A stretch of 14,298 nucleotides of DNA, taken from NCBI GenBank assembly GCA_945833895.1, contig CAMAGQ010000030.1, forward strand, positions 1 through 14,298. The letters are read 5' to 3'. A program made the position numbers and the translations under genes. Shown piece after piece: positions 1 to 7,836 of this stretch. Position 1 is the stretch's first letter. Every line of letters begins with the position of its first letter. This stretch comes from an uncultured bacterium. Lineage in GTDB: Bacteria > Cyanobacteriota > Vampirovibrionia > Gastranaerophilales > Gastranaerophilaceae. Below the pieces are notes generated by a model. It was not told the DNA's origin, ran no database searches, and worked only from the letters and a program-made list of their open reading frames with translations.

Positions 1-833
1 AAAAATACTAATGTGAACAAACCTATTATAACACAATAATATCCAAATATGTTAAGTGAAAATTTTGAAATAAATTTCATAAAATATTTAATACATAAAT
101 ATCCTACAATACCAGAAATTATTGTGCCGATTATTATCGCCGTCCAGTTATAATTTAGTGCTTCCGCCATGTCGATTTTTATGAACGGATACACCATGGA
201 TGCCCCGAGAATAATCGGAATACTCAACAAGAACGAGTATCTTGCCGCTGATTTTCTGTCAAGTCCCAAGAATAATCCTGTTGCAATTGTCCACCCCGAA
301 CGTGACAACCCCGGTAAAACCGCAATTCCCTGTGCCAGTCCGATAAGTAAGGCTTGAATTAAATTTACGGTTTCGGTTTTTGCAACTTTTTTCTTTGACA
401 GATATTCACTGAAAAATAAAATTCCGCCTGTTAATATTAACAAACCGCCTACAAGTGCAGGGTGAAATACCAGATGACTTGCGACTTTTTCCAACGGCAG
501 TGCTAAAATTATAGTTACAATTGTACCTGCGATTATATATAAACCTAATTTCGCCTGCGGATTTTCGTAATTCTTTGATTTTATTGCATTCCACAAGGCT
601 TTTATAATTTCCCAAATATCTTTTCTGAAATAAATCAAAACTGCAATCAATGTTCCAAGATGTAACATAATATCAAGGAAAATTTCTTGTGTTGATTGCT
701 CTGTTTGAATTTGTGTATGTTGAAAAATCTTGTAGAAATTGGACGTAAAAACGATATGAGCGGAACTTGATATCGGTAAAAATTCGCTCAATCCCTGCAC
801 TATTCCCATTAGTGCCGATGCGATTATATCCAT
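1..833 (-). CDS. uppP: Undecaprenyl-diphosphatase UppP (BacA family), 3' end cut by window edge
   Basis: This integral membrane phosphatase removes one phosphate from undecaprenyl pyrophosphate, regenerating the lipid carrier for peptidoglycan and surface polysaccharides. The reverse strand reads 277 codons without a stop to the window edge. The family is usually about 270 residues, so only the last few residues can be missing. Family motifs are present: Q13-x3-E17 followed by LPISSSAH with His26, and the second motif PGLSRSG at residues 174-180 with Arg178. Several hydrophobic segments follow, at roughly 97-117, 125-142, 158-172, 200-217, 230-250 and 262-277. The ATG at 833 is preceded by AAAGGAG at a good distance. 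The gene follows queD by 24 bases and is probably the last gene seen of the kdsD-kdsC-queD-uppP operon, which fits an envelope role. Confidence in the family is high. Resistance to bacitracin is a known family trait but cannot be inferred here. Confidence 0.95.
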   Translation of the reverse strand, partial: MDIIASALMGIVQGLSEFLPISSSAHIVFTSNFYKIFQHTQIQTEQSTQEIFLDIMLHLGTLIAVLIYFRKDIWEIIKALWNAIKSKNYENPQAKLGLYIIAGTIVTIILALPLEKVASHLVFHPALVGGLLILTGGILFFSEYLSKKKVAKTETVNLIQALLIGLAQGIAVLPGLSRSGWTIATGLFLGLDRKSAARYSFLLSIPIILGASMVYPFIKIDMAEALNYNWTAIIIGTIISGIVGYLCIKYFMKFISKFSLNIFGYYCVIIGLFTLVF

Positions 834-857
834 TACTTAACTCTCCTTTTAGTACTA

Positions 858-1220
858 TTATTGGGCTTCAAAATATGAGCAGCATGATGTTTGAGTTTCC
901 CAGACCGTAATTTTGCTCAATTGAACTATTTTTTCTTTTAATTTTGTATAAATATAAGCAGAAATCATTTCACTTGACGGACTTTCTCCCGCAAATTCCG
1001 GCAAGTCGTTTAAATCTTTATGGTCAAGTGTATCTAAAACAGCGTTAAGTTCTCTTTTTAACACTTTGTAGTCAATTAAAATATTACTTTTATCAAGAGT
1101 TGAACCTGTGACAAATGCTTCAACCATCCAGTTGTGCCCGTGTTGGTTTTCGCATTCTCCGTCGTAATTCAACAAATGGTGTGCTGCCGAAAAATATGCT
1201 TGTGTTTTTATTTCGTACAT
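858..1220 (-). CDS. queD: 6-carboxy-tetrahydropterin synthase (QueD/PTPS family)
   Basis: This cytosolic zinc enzyme converts 7,8-dihydroneopterin triphosphate to 6-carboxy-5,6,7,8-tetrahydropterin, the second step towards preQ0 and queuosine. The protein has 120 residues, normal for bacterial QueD. Visible motifs are the zinc ligands His15, His27 and His29 (AAHH and HGH), the catalytic Cys23 in GEC, the DH pair Asp66-His67, the P-S-S-E substrate motif at 81-84, and the C-terminal Glu108 in VWET. The start is supported by an AAAAGGGG ribosome-binding site. It lies 33 bases downstream of kdsC and 24 bases upstream of uppP on the same strand, so it is probably co-transcribed with envelope genes. 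No other queuosine gene (queC, queE, queF) lies in the window. A 6-pyruvoyl-tetrahydropterin synthase activity is the main alternative. The Cys-x3-HGH arrangement and short length favour QueD. Confidence 0.92.
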   Translation of the reverse strand: MYEIKTQAYFSAAHHLLNYDGECENQHGHNWMVEAFVTGSTLDKSNILIDYKVLKRELNAVLDTLDHKDLNDLPEFAGESPSSEMISAYIYTKLKEKIVQLSKITVWETQTSCCSYFEAQ

Positions 1221-1253
1221 AAACTTATCCCCTTTTAAATTTTATATCTAATC

Positions 1254-1754
1254 CTAATCTATTTTATTATCAAAAATGAAATCGCACAACTGGCGAACCG
1301 CTCCTTTTCCTCCGTTTAGCGACGAGTGATAGTTGCAGACATGCTTAACTTTATCGACAGCATCGGCAGGACATGCCGCTATTGAAACTTTTTCAAGAAT
1401 GCAAATATCAGGTTCATCGTCACCCATATAAGACACTTGAGAAAAATCAAGTTCATACTTTTGCATAATTGCTTCAAGTATCGGAAGTTTGTTTCTTACC
1501 CCCTGAAAAACTTCTGTAACTCTTAAATCTGAGGCTCTTCTGTCGACTGTTCCGTTATTTCTGCCCGTAATGATTGCTGTTATAAAGCCGTTTTTTGTCA
1601 TTTTAGCAAGTCCATGCCCGTCTTTAGCGTTAAAGGTCTTGTATTCAACTCCGTTTTCGTCGTAGGTAATACTTCCGTCGGTCATAACACCGTCAACATC
1701 AAATGCAAGAAGTCTGATTTTGCCGGCTTTTTCTTTCAACAGTTCTAAATCCAT
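1254..1754 (-). CDS. kdsC: 3-deoxy-D-manno-octulosonate-8-phosphate phosphatase KdsC (HAD family)
   Basis: This enzyme hydrolyses KDO-8-phosphate to KDO, the sugar that links lipid A to the rest of LPS, in the cytosol. The protein has 166 residues, the compact capless HAD type. Motif I is DVDGVMTDG, with nucleophile Asp19 and general acid Asp21. Motif II is ITGR with Thr63, motif III is a lysine near residue 89, and motif IV is GDDEPD with Asp112 and Asp113. The C-terminal GGKGAVRQLCD matches the characteristic KdsC tail, which separates it from general HAD phosphatases. The ATG overlaps the kdsD stop codon by one base (TAATG), implying translational coupling. kdsA and kdsB are not in the window. 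Confidence 0.95.
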   Translation of the reverse strand: MDLELLKEKAGKIRLLAFDVDGVMTDGSITYDENGVEYKTFNAKDGHGLAKMTKNGFITAIITGRNNGTVDRRASDLRVTEVFQGVRNKLPILEAIMQKYELDFSQVSYMGDDEPDICILEKVSIAACPADAVDKVKHVCNYHSSLNGGKGAVRQLCDFIFDNKID

Positions 1755-2734
1755 TAAGCAACTCCCGCTCTTAGTAAGTCGTGAACGTGGATAACGCCGA
1801 TTGGAATATTTGCATCATCAACAACAGGTAATGCAGTGATTGAAAATTTTTCCATAAGGTTAAGTGCTGATGCCGCGTATGATTCAGATGTAATTCTTTT
1901 CGGGTTTGATGTCATAACTTCGCTGACTTTTAATCCGTCAAGATTAGAGTGGTGCATAACTGTTCTTCTGATGTCACCGTCTGTAAGAACTCCGCTCAGT
2001 TGTTTGTTATTATCCAAAATCATTGCCATGCCAAGTCCGTATCCTGAAATAGTTTTTATTACATCAAGAAAGGTTTCGGAATCTTTAACGATGGGCATTT
2101 TGTCGCCTGTAATCATCAAGTCTTTAACTTTATATGTAAGTCCTTTTCCGAGTTTTCCTGACGGGTGGAACATTAAAAAGTCTTCTTTGGTAAATCCTTT
2201 TTTCTCCATAAGACAAACAGCAAGAGTATCTCCCATTGCAAGTGTTGCGGTTGTACTTGCTGTCGGTGCTTTCCCAAGCGGGCAAGCTTCTCTTTCTACT
2301 GAAATATCGAGAACTACTTCGCTTGTTTTGGCAAGTGTTGAATTGAGGTTTCCTGTCATGCCTATCATCGGACATCCAAATCTTTTGATTAATGGTAATA
2401 AATTCATCAATTCCTGAGTTTCACCGCTGTTAGAGATTGCGATAATTACATCTTCTCTTGTTATTACCCCTGAATCTCCGTGGGTGCTTTCTGCAGGGTG
2501 TAAAAAGTAGGCAGGAGTCCCTGTTGAGGACATTGTAGCGGCAATTTTTTTACCGATTAGACCGGATTTGCCCATGCCGGTAACTATTACACGTCCTTTG
2601 CAATTGTACAAAATATCAATTGCTTTATCAAAATCTTCTCCAATATTTTCTCTCAGTTTTAAAATTGAATTGGCTTCAATTTCCAGAACTTCTTTTGCAA
2701 GTTCATTAATTCTGCTTAATGTCATAGTTACCAT
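1754..2734 (-). CDS. kdsD: D-arabinose-5-phosphate isomerase KdsD (SIS plus two CBS domains)
   Basis: This enzyme isomerises D-ribulose-5-phosphate to D-arabinose-5-phosphate, the first committed step of KDO synthesis. From the chosen ATG it has 326 residues, close to the usual 328. The SIS sugar-isomerase domain spans about residues 45-180, with the typical GMGKSG, PAESTHGDSG and SNSGET blocks and then EREACPLGKAPTAST. Two CBS domains follow at about 205-265 and 272-325. Start choice: a GTG at 2738-2740 gives two more residues, but the ATG at 2732-2734 has GAGG five bases upstream, whereas the GTG has only a poor site, so I prefer the ATG. It is first in the minus-strand operon and overlaps kdsC by one base. 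Rpe, encoded at 10711, produces the same ribulose-5-phosphate substrate, but this is a metabolic link only. Confidence 0.95.
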   Translation of the reverse strand: MVTMTLSRINELAKEVLEIEANSILKLRENIGEDFDKAIDILYNCKGRVIVTGMGKSGLIGKKIAATMSSTGTPAYFLHPAESTHGDSGVITREDVIIAISNSGETQELMNLLPLIKRFGCPMIGMTGNLNSTLAKTSEVVLDISVEREACPLGKAPTASTTATLAMGDTLAVCLMEKKGFTKEDFLMFHPSGKLGKGLTYKVKDLMITGDKMPIVKDSETFLDVIKTISGYGLGMAMILDNNKQLSGVLTDGDIRRTVMHHSNLDGLKVSEVMTSNPKRITSESYAASALNLMEKFSITALPVVDDANIPIGVIHVHDLLRAGVA

Positions 2735-2771
2735 ATCCACCTCACTTGTCTACTCTTTTCTTTGTTATTAT

Positions 2772-2777
2772 ATTATA
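2772..2777 (-). promoter_or_regulatory. Candidate -10 box of the kdsD operon
   Basis: The minus strand reads TATAAT here, about 38 bases upstream of the kdsD ATG, in the only non-coding stretch before the operon. No convincing -35 hexamer is seen at 16-18 bases. The surrounding DNA is very AT-rich, so chance matches are common. Confidence 0.35.
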
Positions 2778-2848
2778 AATATCGCTCAAATGATGTATTT
2801 TTACAAAAACTTTATAAAAATTTAATTTTTCGACCCGATATTATATGT

Positions 2849-3052
2849 ATGAAAACATTTAAACCAAAAGATATTGAGATAATAGATTTAACCAACAAGA
2901 ACCTGTTTGAAGCAATTCAGGTTATTGTCGCTACTTCCTCGGAAAATGCCCGTAAAAAGTCCGGCTCTGTCTTAAAATACAAATCAAATATTCCGAATAT
3001 AGAAAACACAGTAAAAGAATTTCCGTTTTTATCGGTTGTTGAATTTGTGTAA
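2849..3052 (+). CDS. Small hypothetical protein, 67 residues
   Basis: I do not recognise this protein. It starts MKTFKPKDIEIIDL and ends in a hydrophobic FLSVVEFV tail. It has a lysine-rich middle, no cysteine, no signal peptide and no clear membrane segment. Its codon choice resembles the neighbouring genes, which supports it being real. The ATG at 2849 has no Shine-Dalgarno sequence. A TATTAT sequence at 2839-2844 would place a transcript start about at the ATG, so a leaderless message is possible. The same frame is open further upstream to 2762, but that part lies in promoter-like AT-rich DNA and reads unlike a protein. It stands between the divergent kdsD operon and the dpp-like importer, 60 bases before the latter. 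Function is unknown. Confidence 0.55.
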   Translation: MKTFKPKDIEIIDLTNKNLFEAIQVIVATSSENARKKSGSVLKYKSNIPNIENTVKEFPFLSVVEFV

Positions 3053-3058
3053 CTATAA

Positions 3059-3096
3059 ATAATTATCCGCCGGGTTAGTTATAATTAATCTTTTTT
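3059..3096 (+). promoter_or_regulatory. AT-rich inverted repeat with TATAAT and T-run before the importer operon
   Basis: TAATTAT at 3059-3065 can pair with ATAATTA at 3080-3086 around a GC-rich CCGCCGGG core, and is followed by six T at 3091-3096. This could be a weak terminator for the 67-residue gene. The same stretch contains TATAAT at 3080-3085, which could instead be the -10 box of the importer operon, with a start near 3092. No good -35 box is present. The two readings cannot be separated by eye. Confidence 0.3.
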
Positions 3097-3112
3097 ATGT
3101 TATTCTTTGTTT

Positions 3113-4957
3113 ATGAATTGGAGAGTTATTAGGGTTATATTAGTTATCTTGGCGGTAGTGTTACTATTGAAGGGTTGTATTGTAAAAGATATCAAACCTG
3201 TAGATAACAGTGCAATTACACAAAAAGAAACAGTTCAAAATGTCGAATATCCGACACCTAAAAATGTCGAAATAAACGGGATTGATTATCTGCAATCTCA
3301 AGCACCTGTCGGAAAATTCGGCGGTGAACTTATAACTTCAACTATTGGACAAGGTCCTAAGACGTTTAACCCGTTTAACAGTAAGGATAATATTTCTGCT
3401 GCAATGTCAGGAATTATGTATGACGGACTTTTGTCAACTCATCCTGTTACGGGACAGCCTGTTCCTCGTCTTGCAAAGTCTTTTGAAATTTTGCCTGACG
3501 GAATGACTTATATTATAAAATTAAGACATGGAATTAAGTGGTCTGACGGAAAACCGATTACTGCTGATGATGTCGTTTTTACGTGGAATGACATAATTTT
3601 TGCAGGACTTGGAGATACTTCAACCAGAGATTCTATGGTTATTGACGGCAAACTTCCGACGGTCAGAAAAATTGACGATTATACCGTCGAATTTGAAACC
3701 CCTAAACCTTATGCACCGTTTATAAGGTCGTTATCGGCATCTATTGCTCCAAAGCATGTCTTTGCACCTGCAGTTAAAAAAGGCGGTGCGTATTTTGACA
3801 GTTTTCTTTCAACCACAACAAAGCCTGAAGATTTTGTTGTGTCGGGAGCGTTTAAGTTAAAAGAATATCTTCCGGCTCAAAGAGTTGTCTATGTCAGAAA
3901 TCCGAATTACTACGAAATCAACACAAAAGACGAAAAATTACCGTATCTTGATAAGTTAGTTTATTTGATTGTCGGTGATTTGAATAATGAAATCTTAAAA
4001 TTTGAAGCGGGTGAAATTGATGTGATTACTTTGCAGGGTGCGAAGGTTGCACGTTATAAAACACTTGAGCCACACTCTGATTATACTTTGTATAATCTTG
4101 GACCTGCGACAAGTACAATGTATCTTTCTGTTAATTTGAATGACAGAAAAAATGAAAATAACAAGTATTACGTAAATCCGATTAAGCAAAAATGGTTTCA
4201 GGATATAAATTTCAGACGTGCCGTTGACCTTGCAATTGACAGAAAAAATATGGTGTTTAATATTGCAAACGGTATCGGAACACCGCTATTCACTCCTGAA
4301 AGCCTTAATTCTATTTACTTAAACAAAAAACTCAAACCCTTTGACAGAAATATTCAACAGGCTGAAAATTATCTGAAAAAATCAGGTTTTTACAGAGATA
4401 AAAAAGGTAATTTGTTTGATAAAGACGGGCATAGAGTTGAATTTGACCTTTATACGAATGCAGGTAACACAGAACGTGAAGCAATCGGGGTTATGGTTAA
4501 GCAGGACTTGGAAGATTTAGGTATGAAAGTCAACTTCAAGCCGATTGAGTTTAATTCTCTTGTAAATAAACTGGTAAGCACTTTTGATTGGGATATGGTG
4601 ATTATGGGCTTAACAGGTTCGCCGCTTGAACCTAACAGCGGTAAAAATGTTTGGATGTCTGACGGGCGTTTGCACATGTTTAATATGAGAACGCCAAACG
4701 AGGGTAAGAAAAATATTCTCCCGTGGGAAAAAGAACTTGATGAAATGTTTACAAAAGGGGCTTTGGCAACTTCTTTTGATGATAGAAAAAAATATTATGA
4801 CAGATATCAGGAGATAATTTATAACGAAAAACCAATGGTTTATATTTATTCGCCTGTAATTATCAATGCAATCAGAAGAAAGTTTAAAAATATCTATCCG
4901 TCGTCTTTGAACGGTTTAACGCATAATCTTGAAGAAATTTACGTAGAGGAAAAATAA
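3113..4957 (+). CDS. ABC importer substrate-binding lipoprotein, peptide/nickel family (SBP_bac_5)
   Basis: This is the extracytoplasmic solute-binding subunit of a peptide-type ABC importer (DppA/OppA-like, 614 residues). The N-terminus has Arg4 and Arg7, then a hydrophobic run (residues 8-19) ending in LKGC. Cys22 is therefore a likely lipidation site, although Lys at -2 of the lipobox is unusual. A linker runs to about residue 70. The family 5 binding fold follows, including the hallmark region around 122-161 (PDGMTYIIKLRHGIKWSDGK, then ITADDVVFTWN) and a later FRRAVDLAIDR block. The ATG at 3113 is chosen because the only extension is a TTG two codons upstream. No Shine-Dalgarno sequence is visible before it. 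The stop abuts the GTG of the first permease gene. Substrate (oligopeptide, dipeptide or other) cannot be told from sequence. Confidence 0.9.
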   Translation: MNWRVIRVILVILAVVLLLKGCIVKDIKPVDNSAITQKETVQNVEYPTPKNVEINGIDYLQSQAPVGKFGGELITSTIGQGPKTFNPFNSKDNISAAMSGIMYDGLLSTHPVTGQPVPRLAKSFEILPDGMTYIIKLRHGIKWSDGKPITADDVVFTWNDIIFAGLGDTSTRDSMVIDGKLPTVRKIDDYTVEFETPKPYAPFIRSLSASIAPKHVFAPAVKKGGAYFDSFLSTTTKPEDFVVSGAFKLKEYLPAQRVVYVRNPNYYEINTKDEKLPYLDKLVYLIVGDLNNEILKFEAGEIDVITLQGAKVARYKTLEPHSDYTLYNLGPATSTMYLSVNLNDRKNENNKYYVNPIKQKWFQDINFRRAVDLAIDRKNMVFNIANGIGTPLFTPESLNSIYLNKKLKPFDRNIQQAENYLKKSGFYRDKKGNLFDKDGHRVEFDLYTNAGNTEREAIGVMVKQDLEDLGMKVNFKPIEFNSLVNKLVSTFDWDMVIMGLTGSPLEPNSGKNVWMSDGRLHMFNMRTPNEGKKNILPWEKELDEMFTKGALATSFDDRKKYYDRYQEIIYNEKPMVYIYSPVIINAIRRKFKNIYPSSLNGLTHNLEEIYVEEK

Positions 4958-5929
4958 GTGGAAACATTAAAATATATATTTAAGCGAATACTTCAAACAA
5001 TACCGTTACTTGTAATGGTGTCGTTGATTAGTTTTTTCATAATCAGGCTGTCGCCGGTCGACCCGCTTGCGGAATTAAAATTAAACCCGTCGATTTCGCC
5101 TGAAACAGTTCAAAAGGAAAAAGAACGTCTTGGGCTTGATAAACCTATTATTGTTCAATACGGGAAGTGGGCAATTTCGTTTGTGAAGGGTGATTTGGGG
5201 GTAACTTCAAACGGTGAAAAAGTCAGTCGTAAATTACAGGAGAGAATACCTTATACACTGCTTCTTACCTCAATTGTAATCCTTTTAACGTGGCTTGTTG
5301 GTGTTCCGCTCGGGATAATTGCCGCAGTGAATTGGAAAACTCCTTTTGACAGAATTTTGACGGTGCTGACTAGTGTCGGAATGGCAATTCCGTCGTTTTT
5401 CTTTGCAGTTTTACTTTTGATGTTTGCGGTTAAGACGGGTTGGTTTCCGATTGGCGGATTGACCAGCCCGAATTTTGCGGAAATGAATTTTGGCAGAAAG
5501 TTTTTGGATATTTCATACCATTTAATTTTGCCTGTAGCCGTTTTGTTTACGATTTCACTTGCGGGTTTGCAAAGACAAATGAGAGCAAATATGCTTGATG
5601 TACTCGATAGTGATTATGTGAAATTTGCAAGGGCGAAGGGTTTATCTGAGTTTAAAGTTGTTTATAAACACGCTCTTCGAAATGCCATAAATCCGATGAT
5701 TACCCTTTTAGGATTTGAATTCGCAGGGTTGTTAAGCGGTGCGGCTTTGACTGAATATGTTTTTAATTATCCGGGGCTTGGAACTTTAATTCTTGAAGCC
5801 GTTATGAAATCCGATATTAACCTTGTTATGGCATCTTTAATGATGGGAGCGGTTATGCTTGTTGCCGGAAATTTGATTGCGGATATTCTGCTTGTAATTA
5901 CCGATCCGAGGATTAGGGTGAAATCATGA
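4958..5929 (+). CDS. ABC importer permease, DppB/OppB type
   Basis: This is the first inner-membrane permease of the peptide-type importer, 323 residues, normal for DppB. It begins with the family pattern LKYIFKRILQTIPLLVMVSL and then IIRLSPVDP. It has about six hydrophobic segments and an EAA-type coupling loop around residues 222-250 (VKFARAKGLSEFKVVYKHAL, then RNAINP), where an ATPase would dock. The start is GTG, directly after the lipoprotein stop codon. GAGGA nine bases upstream supports it, and it fits the conserved N-terminus. It overlaps the next gene by four bases (ATGA), so the two permeases are translationally coupled and probably form a heterodimer. Confidence 0.94.
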   Translation: METLKYIFKRILQTIPLLVMVSLISFFIIRLSPVDPLAELKLNPSISPETVQKEKERLGLDKPIIVQYGKWAISFVKGDLGVTSNGEKVSRKLQERIPYTLLLTSIVILLTWLVGVPLGIIAAVNWKTPFDRILTVLTSVGMAIPSFFFAVLLLMFAVKTGWFPIGGLTSPNFAEMNFGRKFLDISYHLILPVAVLFTISLAGLQRQMRANMLDVLDSDYVKFARAKGLSEFKVVYKHALRNAINPMITLLGFEFAGLLSGAALTEYVFNYPGLGTLILEAVMKSDINLVMASLMMGAVMLVAGNLIADILLVITDPRIRVKS

Positions 5930-6993
5930 TTAGAGAAGTTTTTAAACAACTGTGGAAAGATAAGTTTGCAAGAGTTGCCCTGTTTGTTCTTGCCGTAATA
6001 TATTTGCTGTTGTTTTTTGCTGATTTTATCGCTCCTTATACGAAGGATTTTTCTGACAGAACAATGGCTTACGTTCCGCCGTCAAAAGTTTTTACGATAG
6101 ATGAAAACGGTAAATTTTCTAAACCTTATACTTATAATTACGTGAGAGAATTTGACGAAAACTCGCTTGAAATAAAATACAGATTTGACCGTTCAAAAAA
6201 ACATTACATAAAATTCTTTGCAAAAGGTGAACCTTATAAATTTCTAGGAATTATTCCCGGAACAAGACATCTTTTCACAACAGATAAGGGCGGACGAATT
6301 TATCTGCTCGGAACTGACATAAACGGGCGGGATGTATTTTCGAGGCTGCTGTTTGGCGGTAGAATTTCAATGACTATCGGATTTCTTGCCTTGTTCGTAT
6401 TGTTTCCTATCGGGTTATTATACGGCGGAATTTCGGGCTATTTTGGCGGAAAAGTCGATATGATTATGATGCGGTTTGCGGAAGCGATTATGTCTATTCC
6501 GAGTTTTTATCTATTAATTATTCTGGCATCCGTTTTGCCGTCGGGGATGACAAGTACACAGCGGTTTTTACTTATCGTGGTAATTCTTGCGTTAATTGGC
6601 TGGGCAGGTTTTGCAAGGGTTGTCAGGGGTATGGTTTTATCCGTTAAAAATCAGGAATACGTTCAGGCTGCAAAATCAATCGGGGCATCAGATTTTAGAA
6701 TTATAACAAAACATATTCTGCCTCAGACGACAAGTTTTGTAATCGTTGCAATGACTTTGTCAGTTCCTTCTTATATTTTGTCAGAATCAGGTTTAAGTTT
6801 CTTGGGACTTGGTATTCAACAGCCAGATGCAAGTTGGGGTAATATGCTCAAAGAAGCTCAGGAATTTACAAATATAATTTATCGTCCGTGGCTGCTGACT
6901 CCGGGTTTGTTAATTTTTATCTCAGTGTTGGCTTTTAATCTTATCGGTGATACTATAAGAGATATACTTGACCCGCAAAGTAAAGTCAGGTAA
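5926..6993 (+). CDS. ABC importer permease, DppC/OppC type with long periplasmic loop
   Basis: This is the second permease of the importer, 355 residues. TM1 lies at about residues 16-36. A long, polar insert at about 37-126 precedes the family hallmark LLGTDINGRDVFSRLLFG at 127-144. Most DppC proteins have a much shorter loop there. Versions with a GEPYKFLG / HLF pattern in the loop are, to my knowledge, a recognised branch of the family. The EAA loop (QAAKSIGASDFRIITKHILP) lies in the C-terminal half, and the tail RDILDPQSKVR is typical. AGGGTGA lies just upstream of the ATG. No dppD/dppF-type ATPase gene follows; the next gene, 26 bases on, is mgtC-like. Confidence 0.93.
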   Translation: MIREVFKQLWKDKFARVALFVLAVIYLLLFFADFIAPYTKDFSDRTMAYVPPSKVFTIDENGKFSKPYTYNYVREFDENSLEIKYRFDRSKKHYIKFFAKGEPYKFLGIIPGTRHLFTTDKGGRIYLLGTDINGRDVFSRLLFGGRISMTIGFLALFVLFPIGLLYGGISGYFGGKVDMIMMRFAEAIMSIPSFYLLIILASVLPSGMTSTQRFLLIVVILALIGWAGFARVVRGMVLSVKNQEYVQAAKSIGASDFRIITKHILPQTTSFVIVAMTLSVPSYILSESGLSFLGLGIQQPDASWGNMLKEAQEFTNIIYRPWLLTPGLLIFISVLAFNLIGDTIRDILDPQSKVR

Positions 6994-7019
6994 GTTATAG
7001 CGGAAGAGGGATTTTTTAG

Positions 7020-7760
7020 ATGGAAAATACAATTCAACATTTAACCAATATTGTTAATCTTGATTATATAATAAGGATTACAATTGCTGTTATTTTCGGA
7101 TTTTGCATAGGTTTAGAAAGAGAATTAACCAATAAATATGCAGGTTTGAGAACTCATATTCTTGTTTGTTTGGGAGCTTGTGTATTTACTTTAATTTCAA
7201 TATACGGATTTCCGACATTTGCGCCGGGGGATAATGTTGATGTTATGCAGGCGACAGGGATAAGAGATACCTCAAGGGTTGCGGCACAAATCGTTACGGG
7301 TATCGGTTTTATCGGTGCTGGTACGGTTTTGAGAAACGGCCCGATTGTTCTTGGGCTTACAACTGCGGCTACTCTGTGGATTGCGGCAAGTATCGGTATG
7401 GCATGCGGTGCAGGCATGTTTGAAATCGCTTTTGCAGGAACTTTGCTATCTATTTTAACTCTTGTTATGATTAGGGTTTTGGAGAAAAAAGTTTTGCCGA
7501 ATAACGCCAAAAGAATTAAACGTATTAAATTGAGCATTGTTTGTTTGAACGACCATCTTGAAGAGGTTCAGGATTTTGTTATTGATAAGTTTCAGGATAT
7601 TTCAGGGTTGTCAAAGAAGAAATACAGTGCAGACTCTAATACCTCTAAAATTTCGTGTATTGTCGATGTTCAAAATCGTAAAACCATAAAAGATTTATAT
7701 AAAATATTCAAAAATCTTGAAGGAATTGAGTCAATTTTGATACAAGAAACGTTGGAGTGA
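7020..7760 (+). CDS. MgtC/SapB family membrane protein
   Basis: A 246-residue inner-membrane protein. The MgtC domain covers about residues 14-155, with conserved GLERE (31-35), KYAGLRTH (39-46), VTGIGFIGAGTVLR (92-105) and GLTTAATLW (112-120), and four or five membrane helices. A soluble C-terminal domain (about 165-246) resembles the ACT-like tail of some MgtC proteins. In Salmonella and Mycobacterium MgtC is linked to growth at low magnesium and, in pathogens, to inhibition of F-type ATP synthase. In other bacteria its role is poorly known, so no exact function is claimed here. AGAGGG before the ATG gives a good ribosome-binding site. The 26-base gap from the permease gene suggests co-transcription with the importer. 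Confidence 0.92.
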   Translation: MENTIQHLTNIVNLDYIIRITIAVIFGFCIGLERELTNKYAGLRTHILVCLGACVFTLISIYGFPTFAPGDNVDVMQATGIRDTSRVAAQIVTGIGFIGAGTVLRNGPIVLGLTTAATLWIAASIGMACGAGMFEIAFAGTLLSILTLVMIRVLEKKVLPNNAKRIKRIKLSIVCLNDHLEEVQDFVIDKFQDISGLSKKKYSADSNTSKISCIVDVQNRKTIKDLYKIFKNLEGIESILIQETLE

Positions 7761-7780
7761 TAATATACCTTAATATTTAG

Positions 7781-7809
7781 TTTACAGGAAAGTTTCTTTA
7801 AGTTAGCAT
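7781..7809 (+). promoter_or_regulatory. Candidate sigma-70-type promoter for pyrH-frr-cdsA-rnc-rpe
   Basis: TTTACA (7781-7786) and TAGCAT (7804-7809) are separated by exactly 17 bases. They lie in the 76-base gap between mgtC and pyrH and would give a transcript start about 20 bases before the pyrH start codon. The -35 box matches the TTGACA consensus at 5 of 6 positions and the -10 box matches TATAAT at 4 of 6. Confidence 0.45.
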
Positions 7810-7836
7810 AGAGAAAAAATTAAAGGGAGAAGTATT

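Noticed and set aside
1836..2417. Plus-strand open frame of 193 codons antisense to kdsD
   Set aside because: kdsD is a certain gene over this whole stretch and the antisense frame shows no recognisable motif. It is a shadow of the coding strand.
3097..3132. Short upstream frame of 11 codons overlapping the start of the importer lipoprotein gene
   Set aside because: It has no ribosome-binding site, and frames this short are expected by chance in AT-rich DNA.
7154..7537. Minus-strand open frame of 127 codons antisense to mgtC
   Set aside because: The MgtC motifs lie on the other strand and this frame has no family resemblance.
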